The notes under the pieces: model-generated
What the model was told of the DNA's origin: nothing
Seen by the model: only the letters and a program-made list of their open reading frames with translations
Database searches by the model: none
DNA from: Mya arenaria
Taxonomy: Eukaryota; Mollusca; Bivalvia; Myida; Myidae
Length of the DNA stretch: 64,000 nucleotides
Assembly: GCF_026914265.1 (NCBI RefSeq)
Contig: NC_069125.1
Location: forward strand, 63,725,479 to 63,789,478
Reading direction: 5' to 3'
In this document: one piece after another, positions 1 to 10,990 of the stretch
How positions within the stretch are numbered: the first letter of the stretch is position 1
Layout: each line of letters begins with the position of its first letter
Program-made: the position numbers and the translations under genes

Positions 1-1261
1 ACTCGTGGTAAGTTGATTTAGTTGGTTGAAGTAGTAGGTTTGGTTGTTGTTGTTGACTGTGTTGTAGTGCTTGTAATAGCTGTTTGTGGAAGTGGCTGTG
101 ACTGTCGTAGGTTTTCAAGGTTGAACTTTGAGGTCTTTAGCACCCACATGAGGCAACTGGTTGGAAGCTACAGGACCAGGTGTAGTTTTGCTGAATATAG
201 CCCTAACATGACATAGTGGGGGATCCAAATTGGTGTTGTTATGGTTACTTTCTCTACAACTGGTTACTCCTTGATAGTATATGAAAGAGTTGAAAAGGTC
301 ATCAATCTAAATCTGTACTGATTGTGCCATTTTCAAGCGTTTGTCAATGACCTTCCATTTAAAATTCCTTCAGTGAACTACAGGTTTTTTCATTTTCTTC
401 ACTGGAAACAGCTTGGTTTCCAATTTTTAATGGTGATCATCAAGTGTTTTTGCTGGCAAGCCATCTGCTGTTTCTAGGTTTTCTACCGTTTCTTGTGGAT
501 GCAATGGTTTCATTTACCTTTGAATGGGTTTGTGAAATTGACACAGATGTTAAAATCTTAGGTGTTTGTTGTCTGCCATTTCCACCTGCCAACATGGTGG
601 CTGATGTCTGCTGATTGGTTTTCAAGTAGTGTTGCTTTTTGCTGGTTTATCAGAGGCTGTTTATAAACCAGTTCAAGGTTAAGTGATTTCAGCATATTTG
701 AAGAAATAATTGTGTGAGTGTCTGTATGATGTTGGATTTGGATTAGGTGCAGGCTTCATCTCTTACAAACCTTCTTGCAACCCACTCCCTCCATTTCCGA
801 AACCACTCTGAATTTTTGTCCTGATTATTGCATTCCTTGTCTTTTAAGTCTTATGCTACACTTTAACATTAATACATAGTTGTTATAACTTTGTTCTATA
901 TATCCGCTCCAATTTGAAACCATATCTACCCTTTCACTCAAGTACCTTGACTTTTTTGTCGCTGAATGTGTAATCCCTTCATGATGGATTTCCTGTTTGC
1001 CAATTTTCAACACGCAGCAGACCCTTGATCCGTTTGTCCTGTACGGAGGCAAGGAGTAATTGATATGCAGGTCCGTGTTGATCCTGGGATGTTTCCCTGC
1101 ACTAGCCCTGCAGAGTGTTTTTAAGCCTTACAGGGTCCGGGACGGAACGGTCTAGCTAGAAGTGGTGCTATAACAGGCACCTATCCAAGAAGGCAAAGGT
1201 GCAGGGTTTGCTATTAGGGTCCATTCTTCTGCCCCATAGCTGGATACAGAACACATTCCCT
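1..1261 (-). pseudogene. Broken copy of part of the MFSD4B-like transporter exon 3
   Basis: On the minus strand this matches the first half of the large third exon of the transporter gene at 36987-42180: the end of TM4-TM5 and the start of the Thr-rich loop. The exon's 3' splice site (TTTTAG|GA) is recognisable near 1262. The frame is broken many times by single-base indels, so no long product is possible as written. If the indels are sequencing errors this is the true gene read a second time and not a pseudogene. Confidence 0.7.
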
Positions 1262-1382
1262 CCTAAAAGAGAATGTCAGAATCTTACAACTTCCAAGTTA
1301 GTCATAGCTTCTAAATTACTTATATTTGTAAGTGGACAAATTCCTTTTACAACCATTATATAATCACCTCAGTAATTAACAG

Positions 1383-2689
1383 AGATGTCACAGTATGTGA
1401 CGAATGCCCCCGAGATGTGCATTGACCTACGAACAGGTCAGTACTGAAAAGTTTATTTGCCTTTACGTGTCAAAATACATATGTGCAAGTTATTAAATTG
1501 CCTCCTGAACATAAAAAAAATACCACCATACTTGACAAACCGACACTGTTTGTCCTTATATTCAGAATTCCCTTTGATAATTAACACTTAGGTGTACTTT
1601 TCACTAGAGGTAGGGACATGGGTTTGCACACGACACATTGTCTTCGTTGCAGACACACATGTAGCACGTGTTTTTAAAATCGTCCATACAAGGAAAGTAA
1701 CAAGCCCGACACGACAACCTATACTCTTATGTCTTTATAGCAGCACTCATTATGATATATAACCACTAAGTGTTGCCTTGACCTTTGAGGTAGGGACAGC
1801 GGGTCTGCCCGCGACAACGTCGTCTTGGTATGTTGGACCACATGTAGAAAGTTTTTTTTTTTTTTTTTTTTAAAATTTCCTGTCCTAACAGGGAAAGTAA
1901 CAGCCTGACACGACAACCTATATCTATGTCCTTACTATGCAGCACTCCAATGTGAATAAACACTAATGTGACCTTGACCTTTTGAGGTAGGGACAAGGGT
2001 CCTTGCACGCGGACTGTGTCTTGTATGTGGAACACATGGTGGCAAGTTTTTTTAAACATCTGTCCATACAGAGGAAATTTACAGCCCGACAGCGACAACC
2101 TCTACTCTATTCCTTATATGCAAGCACTCCATTGTGAATAAAACACTTATGTGACCTGATTGAGCAGGACACGGTCTTGCACAACGACACTCGCTTGGTA
2201 TGTGGAAACACTTGGCAAGTAATTTAAATCTGTCCATACAAAGAGAAAGTTACAGCCCGGACACGACAACCCTTACTCTATGTTCCCTTATATGCAGCAC
2301 TCTGTTGTGAATAAACACTAGGGGTGACCTTTGACCTTTGAGGTCGGGACAGGGCCTTGCAGGCGACACGTGTGCCTTTCCCCCCCCCTTTTTTTTTTTT
2401 TTTTGGGGGGTTTTTATGTGGAACACTGTGGCAAGTTGTTTTAAAAATCTGTCCATACAAGGGAAAGTTACAGCCCGAGCACGACCAACCCTATACTCTA
2501 TGTCAGGAAATGCAGCACTCTCATTGTATAAACTCTAGTGTGACCTTGACCATTTGAGGTAGGGGACACTGGTTTTTGCACGCGACAGGTCGTCTTGGTA
2601 TGTGGAACCTTTGGCAAGGTTTATTTTAAAATCTGTCATCACAAGGGAAAGTTACAGCCCGACACGACAACCATACTTCTATGTCAGTA
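1383..2689. repeat. Partial noisy copy of the pearl-like element with 181-bp repeats
   Basis: It starts at the same left end (ATGCCCCCGA near 1404) as the element at 39536-41352 and carries about six of its 181-bp core repeats, with the same tracts (gaccttgacctttgaggtag, ctgtccatacaag, acagcccg). Homopolymers are expanded, including runs of 15 or more T near 1852 and 2390. It ends in mid-repeat at about 2689. Confidence 0.75.
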
Positions 2690-3545
2690 TCCAGTTGTAA
2701 CGAAGGAGAACCAACAGCGGTAACGAGTACTAACAGCGGTAACGAAAGAGTAAGAACAGCGGTAACGAAGTAGTGCTAACAGTTGTAACGAGGACCAACA
2801 GCGGTAACGAAGGAGTGCCAACAGCGGTAACGAAGGGGTACCAACAGCGGTAACGAGTACTAACAGCGGTAACGAAAGAGTAAGAACAGCGGTAACGAAG
2901 TAGTGCCAACAGTTATAACGAGGACCAACAGTGGTAACGAAGGAGTGCCAACAGCAGTAACGAAGGAGTACCAACAGCGGTAACGAAGAAGGACAAACAG
3001 CAGTAACGAAGTATTGCCAACAGCGGTAACGAAGGAGTACCAACAGCGGTAACGAAGGAGTACCAACAGCCGTAACGAAAGAGTGCCAACAGTGGTAACG
3101 AAAGAGTACCAACAGTGATAACGAAGGAGTACCAACAGTGGTAACGAAGGAGTACCAACAGCAGTAGCGAAAGAGTGCCAACAGTGGTAACGAAGGAATA
3201 CCAACAGCGGTAACGAAGGAATGCCGACAGCGGTAACGAGTACCAACAGCAGTAATGAAGGTGTGCCAACAGCGGTAACGAGTACCAACAGCAGTTACGA
3301 AGTTGTACCAGCAGCGGAAACGAAGGAGTACCTACAGCGATAACATGTACCAACAGCGGGAATTAAGGAGTGTCAACAGCGGTAACGAAGTTGTGCCAAC
3401 AAGTGTAACGAGGACCAACAGCGGTAACGAGTACCAACAACGGTAACGAAAGAGTGCTGACAGTGGTAACGAAGGACTACCAACAGCGGTAACGAAGAAG
3501 TACCAACAGCGGTAAGAAACGAACGAGTAGCTACAGAGGAAACAC
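2690..3545. repeat. 23-bp minisatellite (GGTAACGAAGGAGTACCAAC-type)
   Basis: Tandem units of 23 bp (ggtaacgaaggagtaccaac followed by agc) run for about 37 copies. A recurrent shorter 19-bp variant lacks four bases (gaag). Variation is mostly single substitutions (agc/agt, ggtaac/agtaac). Because 23 is not a multiple of 3, three units make a 23-codon period, so long frames stay open on the minus strand; these are not genes. The array lies downstream of the gene at 3889-5668. Confidence 0.95.
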
Positions 3546-3888
3546 CACAACAGAAAACCACACTACAGTGTTAATCGTGCCGACGACAATGGTCAATATG
3601 ATTTTGTAATTACTTGTTTCACAATCGTTAAAATAAATATGTTTAAACTAAGCAGTGATGGTAATGACATTCCAGAACCAGTACCATCTCATATAAACTT
3701 GGGACGTCAATTAAACTGGAAAAGTAGATCGTAAAAGGGTGCATTATTAGCAGTAGTAGCCACAGTAGACACAGAAGTAGTTTAAACTTAAAAGCGTAAA
3801 AAAACAATAAATACAAATGACGTATTCTGTACAATGCGTCAGTTGTTGCTCTGTACGGAGCTCGCATCCGAAAGAGGTCTCCGGGAGC
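3546..3888. other. Short non-coding stretch between minisatellite and gene
   Basis: AT-rich; no credible exon, RNA gene or poly(A) signal for the minus-strand gene was found here. Confidence 0.5.
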
Positions 3889-5668
3889 TCAACACACAGG
3901 AGCACTATGCGGTTTAGATACAAACCTTGAGATGACATAAATATTCCACATGAACAACTGAATAGTAAACATTAATTTACTATGAATATACATATAAGTG
4001 ATGTTAGAACATGGCTTTACTTCACTTGTAAGTCTACCTGAGCTTGACTCGGGCTGTTTTTCAGCACCGTCTGTTTTGTTCTCTTGGATTACTGTCTCGT
4101 CCTCACTGCTGTCATTTGTTTTGGGTTTCTTTTTATCAGCTTTCTTCTTTTTTGTCGATTTTTTGTCCTCAGTAGATGAGTCAGAGGATGAACTGTCGTT
4201 GCGTTTTAAAGTCTTATCAAGACGTTTGATGGCGTTACTAAACTGTTGTAATTTATCTAAATCGTCATTATTCACATCCGCACCAAGCGTATGTCGCCTA
4301 TTTTTCAGACGATTGAATTCGACAATACTGTCTGTATGACCAAATACATTGTGTCCTATATCATCTGCAAACGTTACGTTACTCATTCCTAATGCCATAG
4401 ACCCTCGACGTTGCTGCAGCATTGCTTGTAGATCGACGTTAGCCCGTGCATGCATGCTTGGTGACTGGGGGTCAAAGTTGACCATTCCAAATGGAGGTGG
4501 CGGCGGCGGAGGAGGAGGTGCCGGTGTATGGACGTACTGGTCAGGTGTGCCGCCACCGTTTGCCACGTGTTGGTCATGTGACTGGGGACTGAACATGTGA
4601 TTGGCTCGTTGTTCTATCATTGGAGTAGGCGGAGTGGTTTTGATAGCTGGTACTGAGGCTGGGTTATGTATAAAGTCATTAGTAGGTTGACCGAGACACG
4701 GGGAAGGCATCATAGATCCCGTGCAAGGATGTAACGACATTCGCCTCTGCGCGTTCGCTTCCTTAGCTAACTCGTGCTTTATAATTCCTCGTAGACGGCC
4801 TTTATCTAGCTGTGCCTTTATTTGGTTCTGTAATAAACCTGATGGGATTTCGGCGGACTGGGTACTACTACCGGAAAACATAGTTTCAGTTTCCGTTGAA
4901 AACGATTCGTCTAAGATTGATGGTTTCTTCTTTTTGTCTATCATACACTTCATAGCCGAAGTAATATTCTTTTTAATAATTAAATTAAGCTCGTCCATAG
5001 AAATGTTCACCATACATTTACTTTTGTCTTCGTCGCTCAAATCTGGTGAAATGTCTTTCGCGCGTCTCCTATGTTTCATTTGTTTACGGACTTTACGTTT
5101 TCCAGCCGAGTCCATAGTGGCCCATCGCTCAGTGCTGTCTCTCTTATACTGCGTGGAGGGTACCCCTTGTCGCCATGCTTTGCTCATTCTGTCTTCAATC
5201 CCCTGAACCCGCTCGGAGACTGGCAGCAACGTGGTTTTCCAGTTCAGAATTCGTTCCTTGGTCTGGTTATTTGCCCCATGTTGAACTGACGCCCTTCGAG
5301 CATTCGACCGCGGCCTGCTTCTTTCCTTGAACATTTCATCTTTGATGATTTGTTTTTCAATGCACCTTTCTACATCCTGATGTGAATACACTTTTGCCGC
5401 TTCGTTTGACAATCCATTCTCCTTGTAGGCGTCAATGAAGCTAGATGCGCTTCCTACGGAGTAGTTGTACTCGCTCTCGTACTCCCAGTGAGGCGCTCTT
5501 TCCGGCGTGCCCCGAGCCGCCTCTTCTGCTGAGTACTCGTTCACCTCCGTCCGGCGTCGCGGTCCGTGGAGTAGTCGGACTCATCCGAGTAAGTCGGGTA
5601 ATCGTCGGCGAGTTCACGTTCACTGATGGACTTCCGGCGGAAGAGGTTTCCTAACGTTCTTTTCATTG
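3889..5668 (-). CDS. Unrecognised Ser/Lys/Pro-rich protein, with one apparent frame break
   Basis: I do not recognise this protein. The likely start is ATG at 5668 (MKRTLGNLFRRKSISEREL), giving about 42 codons before a stop at 5541-5543. The frame then continues one base out of register for some 550 codons, beginning VNEYSAEEAARG. One base missing from the G-rich run near 5545-5552 would explain this; a 16-nt intron is not credible. The long part has a charged N-terminal half, four RRxS/T sites typical of PKA targets (RRAS, RRMS, RRGS, RRHT), a run of nine prolines (about 4496-4522) and a Ser/Asp/Lys-rich tail. A good splice donor (CAG|GTAGAC) lies at 4037/4038, and the codons beyond it look like intron read-through, so the real gene probably continues in exons not identified. 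Codon use and GC are clearly above the surroundings. Confidence 0.7.
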
Positions 5669-8029
5669 CTGGATACAATGAAAAGAAAAACACTATTAGT
5701 TTAAACGTATTTATTTTACAAGGATTGTGAAACAAATTGCTACAACAATATATCAATCATATCGTTTGCACGATGTTACGCGAGAATGTGGTATTGTGTA
5801 ATGGGTGAAACCGGAGTACCCGGAGGAAACCAACTTGAACGGCTTGGATACCTCAAACCTAAAAAAAACCCCAATTTAATGCATTAGAAATAATTTCAAA
5901 TATTTTGAACCCCGAAATTACAAATGAACGATATCAATAACAGTGCAACGTCTTCATAATCTCAATTCGAAACGTTCTTTCTCTTGATGAGAATACTTTT
6001 ATATGAAAACCAAAAACGTAATCTCTAGTCATCGACAACCTTTTATTATTTGTTTAGAAGCATTGGAACTGAAGCATCAATTTCCATAGGCCATAGGTCG
6101 GAGGTCTTATCATATGGTGTGTAAATGGTTTTTAAAATTTAAATTAAGTTTAAAATCTCTTTAAAATTGTTTAACCATATTATCATCCAAACGTTCCATT
6201 TATTAAATGTCCAACAACTGTTCAGCATTTGTCTACAGCAAATTAAATCATCACATCCTGAATGTCCATCGCAAAAAACACACACTTTAACATCATATTT
6301 CAAAGAATTGTATACCTACTTCATATATCAGCAGTCCACTTGGTTGGTCAACTTATCCGACGTGCTGCGTGTCTGGTGAATGTGTTGTAAGCGAATAAGG
6401 ACGACATGACTAGGTCACATACCATTAATAATTCATTTGGAAAGTAGTACTTTGTCGCCTGTTGCACCCGAAGACAAATGATTGCGGTAATGTGTGAGTG
6501 AATGTGGTAATGTAATTATCTGCCGTTTGTAACTAACAATAACTCAGCCAATATATGGTCTACGTTTCATACAGGTGTTGTATTCCATTGTCATATTACT
6601 TACTGAATGTTTTATCTTCGTCCATTATGCGAGCAATATCGTTAGAAATAAGTCAAATACCGTAGGAGACTATCAGGAATCTGCAGAAGTGTAATGGCGG
6701 ACGGGTCACGTGATAAACAAAATGGCGGCCGTCATTTTTTGGAAATAGAATTGTTTATACACCGTATGAAATATACATTAATATCATACAAAATCGTGTA
6801 TAGTAGTCCTATTCATATGAAGCACAAATAAAGAATTAAGACATATTCATGGGTAAAAGAAGCAAACGATGCGGTAACATATATTACAAATTAAAACAAT
6901 AATATCATATACTTTTGATTTCTTGTTTTATACAAAATCATGCAAACATCTGCGAATTTAAACCTACCATAGTCACTGTATACCTTATTATAAAAAAAAC
7001 ACAGTTACATAATCCTTAGAAAAGAAAACGAAAACGATGGCATACTGGGTTGTCGAAGATATCAATATAATTATGTAAAAAAATGTATTGATAATATTAA
7101 CTTGAAACAGATTGGCCGGGCAAACGCGATGACGTAGGTCATTTACGAAACTGATTATACGTGGTTGCTATGTTGTAACATATTTAGTCACCAAACGGTG
7201 ATAAATATGGTCAATAAATACAAAAATATCTATGTATAGTGTAATACACTGGTGCACGCAAAAGAACCAGGGTAGCTCTAACCAGCGTTACATTCTGTCT
7301 GTGCATGCTGTGCTCCAAACAACCTTTTATAACAAACAATCTTCTCGGAGCACTATATAAATAAATTCAAATCACCAAAGGCCATGCCATACATCTTTTG
7401 AAAACTTGACCAACAGTTGAATGATGATAAAATACTACACAATGGTTCACAGATGAGGACTTAAAATGTCTTAAAAGTATTTAAAAAATGTCTAGCTTTC
7501 GAAACGTCACTCAAAAACAAATAAAATAACTCATGGCATGTGTACAGGAATTAAAACTATGTAAGTTTTGTTCTTGACACAAAATGACCATCTCTGAAGG
7601 TATGCACACACCATACCGTCGAGTAAGAAGGGGAAATGAATAATGTATCCTGATTCATAAAATGAACGAGTAACGGATCTTTGATGGATTTATAGGTACT
7701 TGATCGAACTTCAGATAGGGTGGTTGTAAATCAACGGAGCCTAGATATGGAATATCTCGATTGATATTATTCAAGTATACATAAGTATTTGCTATTACTA
7801 TCTTTCTGGTGAAAAACGCCAGTTCTCATAATGTTTTTTTCTCTTCTTTTTTCTTTTCTTTTTTGTTTTCAATATAAGGCATGTGTTGGTTCGGTGTTCA
7901 GTTTCTAATCGTTAACCCCCTTAATTGAAGTCTTCTTAAAAGATCCAGCCTAGCAGTTGCATATTTGTGTGCTTGGCAGTTCCCGACAAGCAAGAAGTTT
8001 ATTCCTCATGCAAAGGTTAATAGTAAGCG
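5669..8029. other. AT-rich non-coding stretch upstream of the minus-strand gene
   Basis: No exon with convincing splice sites and no RNA gene was seen. The only notable spot is the promoter-like cluster at 6690-6745, listed separately. A pyrimidine-rich run (ctcttcttttttcttttctt) lies at about 7842-7861. Confidence 0.6.
6690..6745. promoter_or_regulatory. Promoter-like cluster: two YY1-type sites and an E-box
   Basis: Within 50 bases there are ATGGCGG, then GGTCACGTGATAA (an E-box in a CLEAR-like context), then AAAATGGCGGCC (the classic YY1 core), inside otherwise AT-rich DNA. YY1 cores of this kind sit at transcription starts of many TATA-less animal genes. It lies about 1 kb upstream of the minus-strand gene and could be its start with a non-coding first exon. 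No splice link was found. Confidence 0.35.
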
Positions 8030-10990
8030 TATTCGTTATTTCCAGGTTAACAGAGTAATCGTCAGTTCCAGGTTATTATTAAGTGCATTCATCAATTCCA
8101 GGTTAACACTTAGTGTTTTCATTATTTCCAGGTTAACGTTTAGTGTATTCATCAGTTCCAGGTTAACAGTTAGTATATTCATCAGTTCCAGGTTAACAGT
8201 TAGTGTATTCATAAGTTCCAGGCTAACATTAAGTGCATTCATCAATTCCAGGTTAACACTTAGTGTATTCATTAGTTTCAGGTTAACGTTTAACACTTAG
8301 TGTATTCATCAGTTCCAGTTAATTATTCATCAGTTCCAGGTTAACACTTACTGTATTCAATAGTTCCAGGTTAACATTTAGTGTATTCATCAGTTCCAGG
8401 TTAACAGTTGGTGTATTCATTAGTTTCAGGTTAACAGTTAGTGTATTCATCAGTTCCAGATTAACATTTAGTGTATTCATAAGTTCCAGGTTAAAATTTA
8501 GTGTATTCATTGGTTCCAGGTTAACATTAAGTGCATTCATCAATTCCAGGTTAACACTTATCGTATTCATTAGTTTCAGGTTAAAATTTAGTGTATTCAT
8601 CAGTTACGGGTTAACAGTTAGTGTATTCATTAGTTTCAGGTTAACAATTAGTGTATTCATTAGTTCCAGGTTAACATTTAGTGTATTCATCAGTTCCAGG
8701 TTAAAATTTAGTGTATTCATTAGTTACAGGTTAACATTAAGTGCATTCATTAATTTCAGGTTAACACTTATCGTAGTCATTAGTTCCAGGTTAACAATTA
8801 GTGTATTCATCAGTTTCAGGTTAACAGTAAGTGTATTCATTAGTTACAGGCTAACAGTTAGTGAATTCATTGGTAACAGGTAAACAGTTAGTGTATTCAT
8901 CAGTTCCAGGTTAACAGTTAGTGTATTCATCAGTTCCATGTTAACAGTTAGTGTTTTCATTAGTTACAGGTTAACAGTTAGTGTATTCATAAGTTACAGG
9001 TTAACAGTTAGTGTATTCATTAGTTACAGGTTAACAGTTAATGTATTCATTAGTTACAGGTTAACAGTTAGTGTATTCATTAGTTACAGATTAACGGTTA
9101 GTGTATTCATAAGTTCCAGTTTAACAGTTAGTGTATTAATCAGTTCCTGGTTAACAGTTAGTGTATTCATTAGTTACAGGTTAACAGTTAGTGTATTCAT
9201 TAGTTACAGGTTAACAGTTAGTGTATTCATTAGATCCAGCTTAACATTTAGTGTATTCATCAGTTCCAGGTTAAAATTTAGTGTATTCATTAGTTACAGG
9301 TTAACATTTAGTGTATTCATCAGTTCCATGTTAACATTTAGTGTATTAATTAGTGATAGGTTAACAGTTAGTGTATTCATTGGTTACAGGTTAACAGTTA
9401 GTTCATTCATCAGTTACAGGTTAACATTTAGTATATTCATCAGTTCCATGTTAACATTTAGTGTATTCATCAGTTCAAGGTTAACAGTTAGTGTATTCAT
9501 TAGCTCAAGGTTAACAGTTAGTGTATTCATCAGTTCCATGTTAACAGTTAGTGTTTTCATTAGTTACAGGTTAACAGTTAGTGTATTCATAAGTTACAGG
9601 TTAACAGTTAGTGTATTCATTAGTTACAGGTTAACAGTTAGTGTATTCATTAGTTACAGGTTAACAGTTAGTGTATTCATTAGTTACAGATTAACGGTTA
9701 GTGTATTCATAAGTTCCAGTTTAACAGTTAGTGTATTAATCAGTTCCTGGTTAACAGTTAGTGTATTCATTAGTTACAGGTTAACAGTAAGTGTATTCAT
9801 TAGATCCAGCTTAACATTTAGTGTATTCATCAGTTCCAGGTTAAAATTTAGTGTATTCATTAGTTACAGGTTAACATTTAGTGTATTCATCAGTTTAATG
9901 TTAACATTTAGTGTATTAATTAGTGATAGGTTAACAGTTAGTGTATTCATTGGTTACAGGTTAACATTTAGTGTATTCATCAGTTTAATGTTAACATTTA
10001 GTGTATTAATTAGTGATAGGTTAACAGTTAGTGTATTCATTGGTTACAGGTTAACAGTTAGTGCATTCATCAGTTACAGGTTAACATTTAGTATATTCAT
10101 CAGTTCCATGTTAACATTTAGTGTATTCATCAGTTCAAGGTTAACAGTTAGTGTATTCATTAGCTCAAGGTTAACATTTAGTGTATTCATCAGTGCCAGG
10201 TTAACATTTAGTGTATTCATCATTGCCAGGTTCACATTCAGTGTATTCATCAGTTCCAGGTTAATATTTAGTGTATTCATCAGTTCCAGGTTAACATATA
10301 GTGTATTCATCAATTCCATGTTAGAATTTAGTGCATTTGTGCGTTCCATGTATACATTAAGTGCATTTGTGCGTTTCATGTTAACAATAAGTGTATTAAT
10401 CAGTTCCAGATAACATGTAGTACATAAGAGCGTTCAATGTTAAATTTGGTGTATTCATTAGTGCCAGATTAACATTTAATGTATCCGTGCTTTTCATGTT
10501 ATCATTTAGTGTTTCCATCAGTTCCGTGTTAACATTTAGTGTATTCATCAGTTCCAGGTTAACATTTTGTGTATTCATCAGTTCCATGTTAACATTTAGT
10601 GTATTTATCAGTTCCAGGTTAACAGTTAGTGTATTCATCAGTTCCATGTTAACATTTGGTGTATTCATCAGTTCCAGGTTACCAGTTAGTGCATTTGTGC
10701 GTTCCATGTTAACAATAAGTGTATTAATCAGATCCAGGTTAACATTTAGTGTATTCATCACTCCCAGGTTAACATTTAGTGTATTCATCAGTTCCATGTT
10801 AACATTTAGTGTATTCATCAGTTCCAGGTTAACATTTTGTGCATTCATCACTCCCACATTAACATTTGTATATTCGCGAGTTCCATGTTAGCTGTTCTTG
10901 TATTTTGTCATTTTCATGTTAACAGTTAGTGTATTTAACAGTTAAAGGTTAATCTCAGGTGTGTGTTCATGTGTATTCGTCAGTTCCAGG
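8030..10990. repeat. 30-bp minisatellite, about 98 copies, with a 600-bp higher-order repeat
   Basis: Units of 30 bp contain GGTTAAC, a variable TTTA/GTTA, then GTGTATTCAT and a CAGTTCCA/TAGTTACA tail. Since 30 is divisible by 3, frames stay open for hundreds of codons on both strands (for example 8938-10413 + with a VSVFISYRLT period; minus strand MNTLNVNLEL). A block from about 8941 recurs almost unchanged from about 9541, a 20-unit (600-bp) higher-order repeat, and a 90-bp sub-block is doubled near 9900-10020. The right edge (10300-10990) is degenerate. Confidence 0.95.

Larger units (their letters stand above)
1..2689. other. Noisy duplicate of 38135-40768 (probable unpolished assembly copy)
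   Basis: This stretch follows 38135-40768 base for base in the same orientation, but single-base insertions and deletions occur every 10-20 bases, many of them extra bases in short homopolymers (for example gttt for gtt, gaacttt for gaactt). Substitutions are fewer. The errors hit coding exon, intron and satellite sequence equally. Homology stops abruptly near 2689, after the shared ctatgtcagtat, inside a satellite unit, and a clean minisatellite starts. This pattern fits raw long-read sequence left in a contig end or gap fill better than an old duplication. A real, decayed segmental duplication remains possible. Confidence 0.8.

Noticed and set aside
2684-3561. Minus-strand frames with LRYRCWYSFVTAV periods
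   Set aside because: Products of the 23-bp minisatellite, open in several frames at once.
4349-4600. Plus-strand Gly-rich frame opposite the polyproline tract
   Set aside because: Antisense shadow of the minus-strand gene.
8036-10857. Long repetitive frames on both strands (VSVFISYRLT and MNTLNVNLEL periods)
   Set aside because: They follow from a 30-bp repeat unit that is a multiple of 3 and lacks stops; both strands are open, with no splice or start context.
8030-10990. Regularly spaced repeats resembling a CRISPR array
   Set aside because: Units are contiguous with no unique spacers, and the genome is eukaryotic.
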